A stretch of 64,000 nt of DNA. Origin: Mycocentrospora acerina (lineage: Eukaryota > Ascomycota > Dothideomycetes > Pleosporales). The notes under the pieces were generated by a model. It was not told where the DNA came from. It did not search any database and worked only from the letters and a program-made list of their open reading frames with translations. Location of the stretch: positions 126,436 to 190,435 of the forward strand of contig JAKUHH010000080.1 in assembly GCA_022701365.1 (NCBI GenBank), written 5' to 3'. The position numbers and the translations under genes were made by a program. Positions 1 through 11,492 of the stretch are shown here, piece after piece (positions within the stretch are counted from its first letter, which is position 1; the number at the start of each line of letters is the position of its first letter).

Positions 1-144
1 CTCCTTTCATAGTACTACACTTTGGTATATTTTACAAAGAGATCCATTCGTGCGGAGTGGCATTCGTCCCATGCGGGGTTCTCTGCATGAAAGGCCATGT
101 GTGCGGGGAGATCTGCAGCGTCTGCGGAGCCTGCTCCGAACTTC

Positions 145-150
145 TATAAA
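145..150 (+). promoter_or_regulatory. Possible TATA box of the beta-lactamase-fold gene
   Basis: TATAAA lies 112 bp before the ATG at 257, a normal distance for a fungal gene with a short 5' leader. The rest of 1-256 shows no open frame of interest and is read as promoter and leader. Only the motif and its position support this. Confidence 0.4.
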
Positions 151-256
151 GATTGCGGACCACGTCCCCATCAAGTACTACAACAGTCTCCATAGTACGG
201 ACTAATAACTCTCACTATTCAAAGAAAATCATTCAGATTGGTTCCTTTACTTCAAG

Positions 257-1595
257 ATGCCTTTGTCCGCTGAAGTCTTGAAATCTCTCGCGCAAACCGT
301 CGATGACGCGTGTACAAATCCTCACTCCGACATTCCTGGAACAAGCGTTGTTGTTGTAGGTAAAGATGGAAAAGAACTATTTGCCCATTCTGCTGGTAAA
401 CGCGGGGTCAACAGTACTGAGCCCATGACCCTTGACAACGTTTTCTGGATCGCATCGTGTACAAAAATGATTGCAGGAATTGCGTGTATGCAGTTAGTCG
501 AACAGGGCAAACTTCACTTGGACGATGGCGACGAGATTGAGAGACTACTCCCAGAGTTGAAAGACCTCAAAGTTTTGCAGAAAGACGGATCACTGGTGCC
601 GAAGAACAAAAAAATTACCTTGAGAATGCTTTTGAGTCACACAGGTTAGTGCCCATGGATTTGGTTTACTGAACAATTTCAGCTTACTATGGAAATAGCC
701 GGCTTTGGTTACACATTCTTCAACAATGAGCTGCGCGACTTCTCTCATCCAATTGGATTTGATGAGTTCTCTGGACACATCAAGGACATTCTGCAACCTT
801 TAGTCTTTCAGCCAGGCGAAGGTTGGGAGTATGGCGTCAACATCGACTTCGCCGGTCTTGCGCTAGAGCGTACTACCGGACTTTCACTGAACGATTACTG
901 TCACAAAAACATATTTGAGCCTCTAGGACTGAAGAATATCTCCATGTTCCCCAATGCTGACATGAAGAGCAAACTCGCACATATGAATCACCGAAAACAA
1001 GACGGATCGTTGATCGCGCGCGACCATCTTCTCCGCAAACCACTAGTAGTCGAGGCTTCCGATGTTAAAGATGTTTTGAACAGTGCAGGTGCAGGGTGTT
1101 TTGCAAAGCCATCTGACTACGCTCGTACGTCACTCGATGTCTTAATTCTCATAGTGAACTTGCTAACAAAAGATAGAAATCATAGCAACTCTGCTCAACG
1201 ACGGAACATCCCCTACGACAGGCGCTAAAATCCTTGATAAGGCGACGGTGGACCTGATGTTCACCAACCAAGTCGAGAAATTCCCAAATTTCGCCCGCCA
1301 AGGCATTCCAGATGCTAAGCCAGACCTAACAAACCCGATATCTGAAATTTATCCTGTAGAGGGCAATCCTCCGCAGGGTTGGGGACTCACGTTCATGTTG
1401 TCGAATGGAGGTGTGACGGGGAGGTCGAAGAGTACGGGATTTTGGGCAGGGCTACCAAACTGTTGGTGGTGGGCGGATAGAGAAAAGGGTGTTGGTGGGA
1501 TCGTATGCAGCCAAATACTTCCGTTTGCTGATGCGAAGGTCCTAGGCTTGTGGTTTAATATTGAGACTCAGGTGTATCAGGCGCTTGGCTCATAA
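257..1595 (+). CDS. Beta-lactamase-fold esterase/transesterase (class C-like)
   Basis: Three exons, 257-644, 699-1124 and 1177-1595, encode 410 aa. The introns (54 and 52 nt) have GTTAGT/TAG and GTACGT/TAG ends and restore continuous family sequence across both joints (SHTAGFGY and SDYAQIIATLL). The SxxK nucleophile motif of serine beta-lactamases/DD-peptidases is visible as SCTK (Ser67, Lys70), and a tyrosine motif lies in WEYGVNIDFAG. There is no signal peptide, so the protein is probably intracellular. Fungal members include LovD-type acyltransferases and many uncharacterised esterases, so the substrate is unknown. No polyketide synthase or other biosynthetic gene is adjacent, which argues against a pathway-specific acyltransferase. 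The family call is firm; the activity is inferred. Confidence 0.87.
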
Positions 1596-2316
1596 TGATG
1601 GAATAGCATGTAGATGTAGATATGGATGTTGTTCTCTCTAGTAGTGTGAAAGTCCGAATGAATCCTACAGTATCTAAGTTTCCTTACTAAATTACTTTGC
1701 CCTGGGTAGTGAATCTTTTGCGAGAATATCGTCACGTCGAAGGATTCAAATTTAAGTTGTCCTCATAATCAAACTTGCTCATTGTCATGACTGTACTGAT
1801 CAGAGGAATCTATTAAAATGAAGAATTAATCAACTACAATAGATCTCAATTTCAGTTTATTCGATATTGACAGAACAAGTTTGATATTTTGAGCTCGTTT
1901 CACTATTCCGTCATATTGGAGGCTCTCGAGAACGAGTGAAGGCTATGTGTACTTAATTTGATTGATTGAATACTTACTCAACGCTCCCTAAGAGCTGCTG
2001 AGCAAGGTCAAGGAATAAGTGTTCGTTTTGGTTTATCTAACTTCCCCGACCATATGCGTTCGTCACTAGTTGTGGTGCCCACAAACCTCGGAAAATAGAC
2101 CAGCATATTCTTCTCTTGTGCTTCGCAAGCTTGAATCCGCAGTGATGTATGTTAAAGTAGAATCAGTTCAGTAGGGCAGCACCAATCATCAAGTCCACAG
2201 AGAACAAACATCCTCACGTCGACACGCTGAAGAAAGATAGATGAACAAAAAAGTTATTGTTTTGACATACAAACATCATCTCTGTGACTTGCCGTTATTA
2301 CGTGTCTACCACATTT
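1596..2316. other. Intergenic, AT-rich
   Basis: The space lies between convergent ends of the esterase and the GH7 gene. I see only scattered stop-rich frames and no RNA gene or repeat. Confidence 0.6.
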
Positions 2317-3600
2317 TTAGGCTTTCCACGCATTGCGTGCCTGGAAGGTCGAACCGATTTCTCCCCACTTGATTTGGCTGAACGTGACAGAAGGAGCCTT
2401 CTCAACCTTGATGATATTCTTGGGATCACCTTCAGTCGCACTGCAAGGCCCAGCTTCACCGCCGTCCAGCCATTGCATGAAACCACCTTCATCCCACCAA
2501 AGAGCAAATGCAAGAACCATGCCGCGACTCAAAGCGTCTCCCATACCCTTCATCGCACCGTCTTTAATGAACATCTCAGCACCATTGGCCTTGCAGTAAG
2601 CGTCATTCATAGTGACGTTTCTAGGCTCATTCTCGTACAGAATGCCGTTTTGAATATATTTGCGGTCGATTGATTGGAGGACTCCATCTTTAGCTGGAAA
2701 CTGAGTTACGACAGTGAACGGCTTTGTTGTATCGATCTTAAAACCACGGCCATAGAAATTCGTTACATGGTTCCTGTAGGGGTTGTTTCCACATCCATTC
2801 TTGTCGCACAGACCAGTGGGTCCACACTCAGCACCCTTGCAGCGGAATAAACTGGGCTTGCTACACGTATGGGGTGCAATATGTGTAGAACGACTGTTGG
2901 CTTCCCAAATATCCATCTCATTGCAGCAGATACCTGAGCCATCAATGTTTCCCTGCAAACGTAAGTAACAACTAGCATACGCAATGCGCTAATCACTTAC
3001 AACTCCATCCACGAAAGGAGTAGTGTAACATTGAGCGTCACAGTATCCGGTACCGTAAGAGGCACCCGCTGGGTTCAACTTCGACCGGCCTCCATCCTCT
3101 TTCATTTCTGATAGATATAAAGCACCATTCATGCCGCAAGGCGCTTTCGAGGTATCTACGTCAAACGTAAACTCCCTGCCTGTCAGCTTGAGCATTTCAT
3201 ATTTCTTCTCGTTTTTAGCAAGAAGGTATGCTCTAGGACTTTGGAAATTGTTCTTTCCGAAAAAATCCATCCTCATGCTACCGCCTTTGGTTGTGATGCC
3301 ATAGTCTGCATAGTTGCTGATGCCGTCCATCAAACAGTTCTGGGCGCAAGTCTTTTCATCTGGACAAGCAGTCGGGTCTGGTGCTGAACCCCAACTTCCG
3401 CAGTTTTTTGTGGTATCGTTCTTCTGGTAGTTGGGATGATTTGAGGAGTCAAGCACGATGGCGGTATCTTGTTCCTTGCATCCTCCACGCTTCGTGCACT
3501 CCCAAGTGGTGAGCCTGGGATGGACCTCAAGACCCTTGCCAGGAGTTTGAGCAGTGACAAGGCCAAAGAACGCGACCACAAATACAACAGAGCGGACCAT
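2317..3600 (-). CDS. GH7 endoglucanase (Cel7B-like), no cellulose-binding module
   Basis: Two exons on the minus strand, 3600-3001 and 2952-2317, are joined by a 48-nt intron (GTAAGT...TTTGCAG) and encode 411 aa. An N-terminal signal peptide (MVRSVVFVVAFFGLVTA) indicates secretion. The catalytic signature EMDIWEAN spans the GH7 active site: nucleophile Glu212, Asp214 and acid/base Glu217. The short loops (for example GTGYCDAQC followed quickly by the catalytic strand) and the ending CSATEGDP..IKWGEIGST resemble endoglucanase EG1/Cel7B more than the tunnel-shaped cellobiohydrolases. The protein stops right after the catalytic domain, so there is no linker and no CBM1. It would cleave internal beta-1,4-glucan bonds in plant cell walls. 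The GH6 exo-enzyme at 57-58 kb is a plausible functional partner. Confidence 0.93.
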
Positions 3601-4980
3601 ATTGGATGACCGAAAGAAAAAGGAAGTGGTTGTCGTGCAGTATAGTATGATGAAGGGGATTTGTTGAACAACTACAGCATACTTATGCTAAGTCGCTTTC
3701 CATAACTAAGACGGAGGTTGGCTTTGAAGACCCGTACTACAATGGGATGAAGTCATTTGATTCCTAGTAATATGATAAAGGGTTGCATTAGTGCAGTTCC
3801 TACTTACTTTCAAGGGCCGGGTCATAATATGCAAGGTACGCAAGTTCGGCCCGGTAAAACAAATGGTATGAGTACATTTTTTAAAGAAAAATGGGTTTTC
3901 ATTCGTTTGTTTAGATTACATTTGATTGCGGGGCCCCGCCATAGTCGTGCCACCTCAAAGTATTTACCCGCTTTAGCTAACTTCTGCTATTTCATTATGC
4001 CACGGAAAATCTACTCCGTAAGCGAAGACCTAATCCATAGCAATTAAGGCAGTAGTTGTGTTTCAAGGTTGTCCCAAAATTATTAAGGATGATCTAAGTG
4101 ACATCGCAATTCAGATTATGCATCATTGCTTCTACGGTACCCGACCTGTCTACACAACTCTACTAGGAGCGCAGATTGATCGCAACGTCATTAATTTTTC
4201 AATATCAAATCTTACGTCAACTTATGTAGTAAAAAGATTGCATTAGAACCGACCCTCCATGAGCTGAATTTGCGTTGGCTCAAGGCACCATGTGACCACT
4301 CTTCAAGTCATATGTAAATGACTGTCTCCAGGAGTACATTAACATTTAACCCAGTAAAAATGCTCATCATTATGTCCTCGAGATCTTTTGGTTATGAATT
4401 GCTCAGAGATGAGACAAGAGGGTGAACATGTAGTCAACCTCATAACCAATGTGTATTATCCACCTTGACCTAAGTCTTCTATCTATCATTACCACTGATT
4501 TAGTAACGAAAGAACTTCTCAATCCAACCTAATACAATAATCCAAAATCAATCTCTCTCGATGGCCCATGCGTTTGATAGGTAGCGCGACATGATAATCT
4601 TCTTGCAAAACTTTAGCTAACCATACGAATAAATTTCACAATATGTGAAAGTTTCTCTTTTCATAAAAGGCGGCCTTTTTTCATTTCGCAGGTATCTTGC
4701 AATGTCTCCACGTACGGGTTCAGAAAAGAATCTGGATTGTCCATTACTTCCTATTCAAAGCTTGCATGACCATTTCCTCACAGATCACCGCAGGTAGGAA
4801 GACTCTTTACTTACGTACTTTATGAACAAGGTGATGTGCTTTTTTCCAACAAGTCCAAAAATTATTTTTGACGATTGAGATTTGATCAATATTAAATAAC
4901 ACTGTTAAGCTGAATTTGCTCTAAATTCTGTTCGTATCGCCATTGCTCCGAGGTGAACCTTTAAGTCTAAATTTACATTC
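3601..4980. other. AT-rich intergenic tract upstream of GH7
   Basis: About 1.4 kb of AT-rich DNA includes the promoter side of the GH7 gene. Open frames are under 100 codons with no recognisable motif. Nothing supported was found. Confidence 0.6.
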
Positions 4981-5999
4981 ATGGCTTTCCCGGAACTGAC
5001 ACTGGAATCACTCGATTGCCATTACTGGTACAGCATCCGGAATGTAGCCTGCAATACAAATTTTACTGACGTTCCGTGGATTTTGGATCTCGCTCGTGAA
5101 CGTCAGCGAAGGCACTTTTAACTTAGCCAGCGCACTGATGTCAGTCAGTATGCGCAATAGCGAAAAATTAGTTTCATGGATCAAATCGACATGTAGAAAG
5201 TATGGCAATTGTGAAAGCACTGCCAGAATGCTTATTATTACTACTGGAATAATTCATGTCACCGAATTGATGGATTTGGATTGGAGATTTTCTTTTGAGG
5301 TTAATGCGAAGGGTGTGCTGATTGCATAAGAGCGCAGCTAAACTTGATAGAGGAATGCAGAAGTATCTTGAGTCACTAATTGTAGATAGAGCGCTCCCAA
5401 ATAGTTAAATCGAGTGATATTGCTGTGTTAGGTAGAATTCTGTAACAAGCGTCTCCAGTCCATTTGGCGCACCAAGCAATGCTGCCTACTGATGAGAGGA
5501 GGAAAGGAGAGTATAGGATTGGAATGGAAAGTGGAGAACTGATGATTGTATTACTACGTGCATGCTACCTACAATATGGAGGAGGAAAGTGCGTGCTGAG
5601 TCATCGGCCAATGCCGCAACCGATCAGCGTGTGGCGCCTTCACGGCGACCATCGCGGACACCTACCGCGCTGGCAAAACTGCCATCGTAGGCTTGTCTTG
5701 CACCGCAATGAAGGATCATCAGACAATACGGGTAAATCATGTTGCTCCGAATAGTTTCTTGGCTTCTTGTTAACTCAGAACTACCATTGGCAGAATCCGT
5801 CTGCTGAACGACGATCGAGAGTTTTGTCAACACGTCAATGTCCAAGGGCGAGGATTGCATAGACGTACAAAGAAGATTGCAGGTTACGGCGCCAAAAGAG
5901 GATGGCACCAGCAGTTGAAATAGTACATGTCATTGGATCCCTACAGAGAATTGAAGAAAGCTTTTTGACTAGTGAGGTGTGTAATGTTAATGGCATAAA
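4981..5999 (+). pseudogene. Decayed short-chain dehydrogenase/reductase
   Basis: A broken SDR can be read in pieces along the plus strand. In one frame from 5018 comes AITGTASGM, the TGxxxGxG cofactor loop, followed at once by a TAG where the last glycine should be. The same frame continues through SLVNVSEGTFN, GIIHVTELMDLD and FEVNAKGVLIA to a stop near 5327. Near 5458-5480 is a remnant of the active-site tyrosine segment (APSNAAY then stop). At 5675-5752 is KTAIVGLSCTAMKDH then IRVNHVAPN. At 5902-5997 is the family C-terminus (RIEESFLTSEVCNVNG). Stops and frame breaks separate the parts. The pattern fits a RIP-damaged gene in an AT-rich tract. It is not close in sequence to the intact SDR at 13 kb. 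Confidence 0.78.
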
Positions 6000-6868
6000 G
6001 GCAAGTACTAACAATGAGACGATAAAAACTTTTCATTTATCAGGATCCCGATGTTTGCGATTTCCATCAGACCTATTTACAGTATTTGGGGCAAGGAGTG
6101 GGAGGAGTCTTTAACCACATTTCGATTTGTTGTGAGGTGGTCAACCTATTGTATTGCAATGGTATATACTTGATACAGGAGGTTTTGGGCCGTGTCGCGT
6201 AACCACGATACCAGAATAATGTTCCTAACAATTGAATATGAACTTCCGCTTCTCGAAATTCAAAGCAAAAGTGACAATGCAATTGAGGATGGTAGAGTGG
6301 TGAAAGACGGTTGAGAACAGAAATGATAATAAGTTTAATCGTAGCTAGCCAAATGGGAGTGTACTAGGCTTGTATAAAATGCGGTAAGCTAGACCTGCCT
6401 GCCTAGCGTCCTATCGGTTCACTTCGGAGAAGCCCCCGAAAGATCAAAAAATAGTGCGCATGAGCCCCTCATCACAACTTAAGCTTTACGCGTCTCACCA
6501 TCAATATCGGAAGGTCTGACGAAGATTTTGATGATCCGGACAATCAAATCCCCCATCTAAGGTCTTAGTACAACGAATATGTCCGCGTCAAACTTACACC
6601 AGCAGGGAAATTACATTTATTGGCTAAGCATATTATGCGAGTCGGCACATCTTCTTGCTTTGTTGGTAGCAAAATAATTACTCAAAGCCAGATCTTTTCT
6701 CTTAGCACCAAATGGCTGGTTAGAGCTCTACATGTAAAACTCTACGAAGAGTATATGGAATCGTGTGTCCCGACCCTTCTATGAATCGGTTCTTATCATT
6801 CGCATCTCCAGAGCGAATTCTCATTCTCGAGATTCAACGCAGTTATTAGACACATTAATCTATTATAC
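6000..6868. other. AT-rich intergenic tract
   Basis: The tract lies between the SDR relic and the Pth11-like gene. No open frame with family resemblance, RNA gene or repeat was seen. Confidence 0.55.
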
Positions 6869-8328
6869 ATGTCACCCGGAAAAGATGCCAGATTTTTGCC
6901 TGAGATCTGGACTTGGTTTTCGATTGGCACCCTTTGGGTGGTATTACGGTTCGCAGTTCGAATTCGTACCGTCGGTGTACGTGGGTTACAGCTTGACGAC
7001 GCCTTTGCCATTTTGTGTCTAGTGTGCTGGGCAGTGATTATCGCTGGTATACACTGCACGTATTTTACGCATGCAAACAGTGATTTCACAGCAAGCGAGG
7101 TGTACGAGCTCACCGAAGTCCAAGTCAGAGAGGCAGAATGGGGAAGCAAATTCTATGTGGTCACTTTGTACTGTTAGTGAGTAATTGTGAACTTGGCAGG
7201 TCCATGTAATGAAAAGCTAACGATAAGAAGCATTACCATGATATTTAGTCTCAAAGCCATCGTTATCATACTCTATCAACGCCTAGCAATCGGAATGTGG
7301 CAAAAGTATCTGCTGGTTTTCACTACCGTAATGTGTGCCATCGGTTTTGTATCAACGAACTTGTACTTTAGTTTGATGTGTCTACCCTTTCACAAAAGAT
7401 GGCAGGTCCAACCACTCCCTGAAAATAATTGCACTGCATCGTCGACATTCTTCATTATGATCAGCTGCTTCAATGCTGGAACAGACGCATTCCTACTCGC
7501 GATTCCTGTTCCGCTACTCTGGACACTGCGGATTCCTCTGTACAGACGTGTCGGTGTTTTTGTACTACTCGCATCTGGGATTTTTGTCATGGCCGCATGC
7601 ATTGTTCGAGTCTCTTTGACTGTAGTACCAAATATCACGGTTCGCATAATTGCGACCTGGGGATCCCGCGAACTGGCCATCGCAATGGTCGCCGTCAACA
7701 CTGCGAGTCTACGTCCTAGTAAGTCCACAACTGTTCATTTCTTATCAAACCCACCACAGAAAGCTGATTCCAATGTTTAGTGTTTCGCAAATCATTTTGG
7801 AAACCACAGAATGTTCTCGGCGATCGTATTAATAATCAACGTCGAGGCATATATGTCTTCTCCTCCTTACATCGTGTCAGACAACGCTTTGGCCGACGAC
7901 ACTTTCATAGTAAGATGCTTGCATCGACATCTGCAGGTACATCTACGATAAGAAATTTTGCTCAAGCAGATTGTGAAAGCAATCAGGATACAACCCAGTA
8001 TCAGAATCATCAAGTAGTTACACCACTACGGCCTATTTCGTATGTGAGGTCAGCACGAAGGGAAGGCTTCTTTTTCACGTTGAGAAATACTGGCCGCAGC
8101 GCTTTCGGAACAACCACGGGTGAAAGAACCAAAACACAATCCACAAACATTGGTAGAGAAGAATCACAAAACCAAATGGAGGATCTAGAAAAGGGAAATA
8201 TCCTCAATACTGTCGTGGAAAAGACAACAGAGGGACTAACAAGCGATACAACAAGTAATCACAGAACCTCCGAGAAGCAAGGTGTTGATATAGGCAGAAA
8301 TAGGGGAATTGAGGAAGATTCAATGTAG
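6869..8328 (+). CDS. Pth11-like integral membrane protein (fungal rhodopsin-fold domain)
   Basis: Three exons, 6869-7176, 7249-7718 and 7781-8328, encode 441 aa. Introns are 72 nt (GTGAGT/TAG) and 62 nt (GTAAGT/TAG) and keep frame across LYCY-LKAI and SLRP-MFRKSF. The first 280 residues hold about seven hydrophobic segments in the arrangement of the fungal 'rhodopsin domain' family that includes SAT4 and Pth11-like receptors: RFAVRIRTVG..LQLDDAFAI, then a helix pair, then CFNAGTDAFLLAIPVPLLW, and a final helix ending in TASLRP. The last ~160 residues are hydrophilic, Ser/Thr-rich and probably cytoplasmic. No CFEM domain is present at the N-terminus. Family members are proposed surface sensors in plant pathogens; ligand and coupling here are unknown. 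Confidence 0.88.
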
Positions 8329-9630
8329 AAGTAGCAAGTCTGACACTTAGTCTTAGGGAAATAAATGAAAGATTTAGTTAATTTGGTTACTAAGACATTT
8401 TGATAACATAACACTTGACAGACGTAAATTAATTGGCTTAATGGTGATTGATACAAACATAGTATGACAAAATTTACAAAAGCGTAGTAACAAAGTAGAC
8501 CTAATCGGCTCACTAAAAAAGACTGTTAAACAATGTACTGTGCCTATAATACACCCTCTATTCATTCTCCATTAACTATTTTTCAGGGCTGATTGATTTT
8601 TCCAGTAGTGTTGGCGCAGTTAGGAAAGAGGCCGCTCTTAAAACCTATAATAGAATTCAGTGGTTGATATTGTCTTAGTCTTACTTTATCTTTACTTTTT
8701 AGCCCTTCTTTTTTTTTAAACTTATGGTGTGAACACGGGAGTTGAATCAGTGAGATTCAGATGATCATTTTTGCGGATCACTGCTCTATCCCATGTATTA
8801 TCTAGAGAAGTTTGTATAATTGATATGACTTCCTATATCTATTTCTTCATCTTCGTACTGAGCTACGTGGCATATGGCCGAGCAGTGGCAGTGTGTGTTG
8901 GCCAATGTGGCATCACGTGACAACTTGGCTACAAATTTGGGGGCGTTTCAACTCATTTTACAAGAACTTCATTTAAGACTCGAATTATCTGCTTGAGTTG
9001 TTTATTTTTTTTCTTTCTGTAGATTCAGCTTGTCTAATTTTTGGTTTATCTTGCGATTTTATTAAATAGGACAACAAAACGAACTGATGGCAAAGTTCTG
9101 GTAATAATGAGATGATCAAACACAAAAAAGTCTCTTGACGAATACAAATGTCTTCAGCTATTCCCAAAAAGGATGGTCAGGCAAGGGCTAGCAATAAAGG
9201 CGTGGAGTGGGGGAAAAGATAGAGGATGGGGTTAATCTTGCGAAAGCGAGTGGGAATCTGCCACTATGCCTGAATTTAAGAATTGAATATCTTCTATATA
9301 AGAGTGAGAGTGCATGTGTCGAAATCAGTGGAGTGTAAGAATTTCTGAATAGATAGGTAGAGGAATAGTGGAAAATAATCGCCAACCTTTGTACATGAAT
9401 TTTAAACTAGTAGCGAGTATGGCACCATTTCACTACCTTACTATATCTTATAAAAAGGTGCTTTTAAGATGAAGGCCGAAGAGCAGGCACCACTCGTAAT
9501 TTACAAATCAGTAGGTACACGACTATAGGACTTGCTATTTCCCTCTAGAGGTAATCAATGTTTACTTATTACCCCACTTAGTTACCCGGTTCATCTGATA
9601 AGTGTTCAATCAACAGTAACTCCCCTTGCT
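8329..9630. other. AT-rich intergenic tract
   Basis: No supported protein gene was found. The tract contains a poly-T run near 8709-8717, a tRNA-like relic (separate entry) and a palindromic TCACGTGA near 8914. Other frames are short and unlike any family. Confidence 0.55.
8724..8816 (-). pseudogene. Degenerate tRNA-like sequence
   Basis: Read on the minus strand there is a D-arm-like CTCT...AGAG, an anticodon-arm-like TGATC...GATCA hairpin, a B-box-like GATTCAACTCC and a 3' end CACACCA. The T-stem pairs at only 3 of 5 positions, the acceptor stem is imperfect and the anticodon loop is the wrong size, so a working tRNA is unlikely. On the minus strand the CCA-like end is followed by an A-rich run, which could be chance or a retroposed copy. 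This is seen by eye only; a covariance-model scan would decide. Confidence 0.28.
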
Positions 9631-10446
9631 TTATGCTTTAAAAGATTGGGGTATGTCTCGTGGTTTCGATGGGCCTTTCTTCTGGCTATCGCACGGGATG
9701 TTGCTAGGAACATTTGTTGGGTTTACAAAGTAGTCATGATACCAGTAAACTTGGCCTTGTGGTTTAGGCGTCAAATTAGGTAGCTGGTCAACACCTTGCG
9801 TGTTCTTGAGCACAGTGTAACGAGTTTTGTAGCTGAGACTCGTTAGCAAAAAACGATCTTATTCGATCTCGAGATGAGAAAATCTGGGATTAATCTGGAG
9901 ATGCAGAAGAGAGAAATCTCCTGAGAACGACTTGCGCAAACTGACCTGATCTGCGAGCAATTTCCTCCAACAAAAGTGTTCTCGATTCGGCCTTCGGAGT
10001 CATACACCGTAGCCGTAGCGTTATTATCGAATATCGTAACAGTTGTAGGAAAATGCTGTGACGGTTAAGTGTTTGAGCGATTATACAATGGCAGATAGAC
10101 CTACAATCAATGACATACTGCCATCAGTAGGCAAAAATCCTTGCTTGCATCTCACGATGGCTGCGGCACCTACACAGTGGATGCTGAGGGTAGTCTGCAT
10201 ACCATCTTTGGTGAAGTAGTCTGTGTATGCGTCTGTTGCAGCTGGATCTTCAGCAGCCGTTACGAGTCTGCAAAATTTTGTTAGTGATCTCCTAACATAT
10301 TGTACGAGCAGCATGCCAACTAACGCTTTCAAGAATGGCTTAAACTGCTTTTGGACTCCAGCTTGAGGAGAGTAGCCACTAAAGTCTATCGCAAGTATAC
10401 CAGGAAGCAAGGCCGCATGAGCGACGATAATGGAGGTAATCTTCAT
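9631..10446 (-). CDS. Small secreted protein, member of a divergent paralogous pair (possible SnoaL/NTF2-like fold)
   Basis: Four exons on the minus strand, 10446-10325, 10267-10105, 10055-9946 and 9832-9631, encode 198 aa. Introns of 56, 49 and 113 nt have GTTAGT, GTAGGT and GTCAGT donors and CAG acceptors. A signal peptide is clear (MKITSIIVAHAALLPGILA). The mature part carries DYFTKDGMQTTLSIHCVGAAA, an NTSP-like track of alternating polar/hydrophobic strands, and GGNCSQ at the third exon end. It is paralogous to the gene at 11493-12220: DYFTKDG aligns with NFWTTDG, GGNCSQ with PGNCSQ, and YTVLKN with FTILKN, with all three introns at the same place and phase (2, 0, 2). This copy has a longer basic C-terminus. 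Size and layout suggest an NTF2/SnoaL-like cone, but that is a guess. It is a plausible effector or apoplastic protein. Confidence 0.78.
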
Positions 10447-11492
10447 GGCGAAAAAGAAATGATTGATATTAAATGTACAAAACCAGAGTAACCACCTTTG
10501 GGGATAGATGGAAATAGACCAGTAGGAGTGACTGAAGAAAGCAAAGAGGTTGACAAATATGTTGTCTTACATTACTTACAGGATTAACAAGATTTATATG
10601 CATTGTAGATCGCTAGCCGAAGCTTGTACCGATTAGGGAGTGTCCGTTGATGTAACAATCTCGCGGCAGTCCATGGATGGAGGTAATTTAGTAGTTACTA
10701 ATTAACTAAACCTATATAGGAGACGTTTAGTGCTTTAGTGAAAATTAACAATTTACTTAGTAATTAGAAGATTTTCCTCATCCATGCGGCAGTCAGCGTC
10801 ACTACTGTATTCTTCACAATAAACACAGGCACTAATTTTTAATCAATCTTCTCGGTCCGTTTCTAAGGCTTTTTTGGAGGGAAATTAGGGGGCCGAGGAA
10901 GCGCCAGAAAGACCGGAATGTTCAAAGCTTTGGCTTCAACAGAGAAGACAATCGCTAGAGAACCTAGAGTAGTCCGGATAGCCGTATGACCAGGGTAATG
11001 CCAGCGGATAAAAACTCCTGGTTAATGTATTCCTACATTAATTGGCTGAGTTTGGATTTAAGTTCCTGCTGAAAATGTAGTCAAAGAAAACTCTTCAGAT
11101 ATTTATAGATTGGTTAGTCCGTTAAAATGGAGTTTGATGATCTCGGCGTTGGGGTCTCTAAACTCATACCATAATTTGTAGTCCGCAACGAGAGCCTGGT
11201 ATGAGGCTTCCTCGGCGTCGGATTCGTCACGCTATTCTGTTTTACTTCTCTGACTTTCGTCCGTGACAAGCATGGTAATATGCCAAGATTGACTAAGCGT
11301 ATTTCAACCCTGTCTGGTCTGAATGTAGGACGGGCCTTTTTCTCCTGTCGCCCGATGTTCATCTAAGCTCTGCTGTGCTCTTCAAGAAACCAGCGCATAA
11401 TTTTTTGTCCTCAAACGGATTTCTGCTTAAATCAAGACAGTCTTGTTTCGATTTCACGATTCGTTGAACCGACAGTGCTAATTCCTACAAAA
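10447..11492. other. Shared intergenic region of the divergent secreted pair
   Basis: About 1 kb of AT-rich DNA separates the two divergent paralogues and must hold both promoters. No other gene is visible. Confidence 0.55.
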
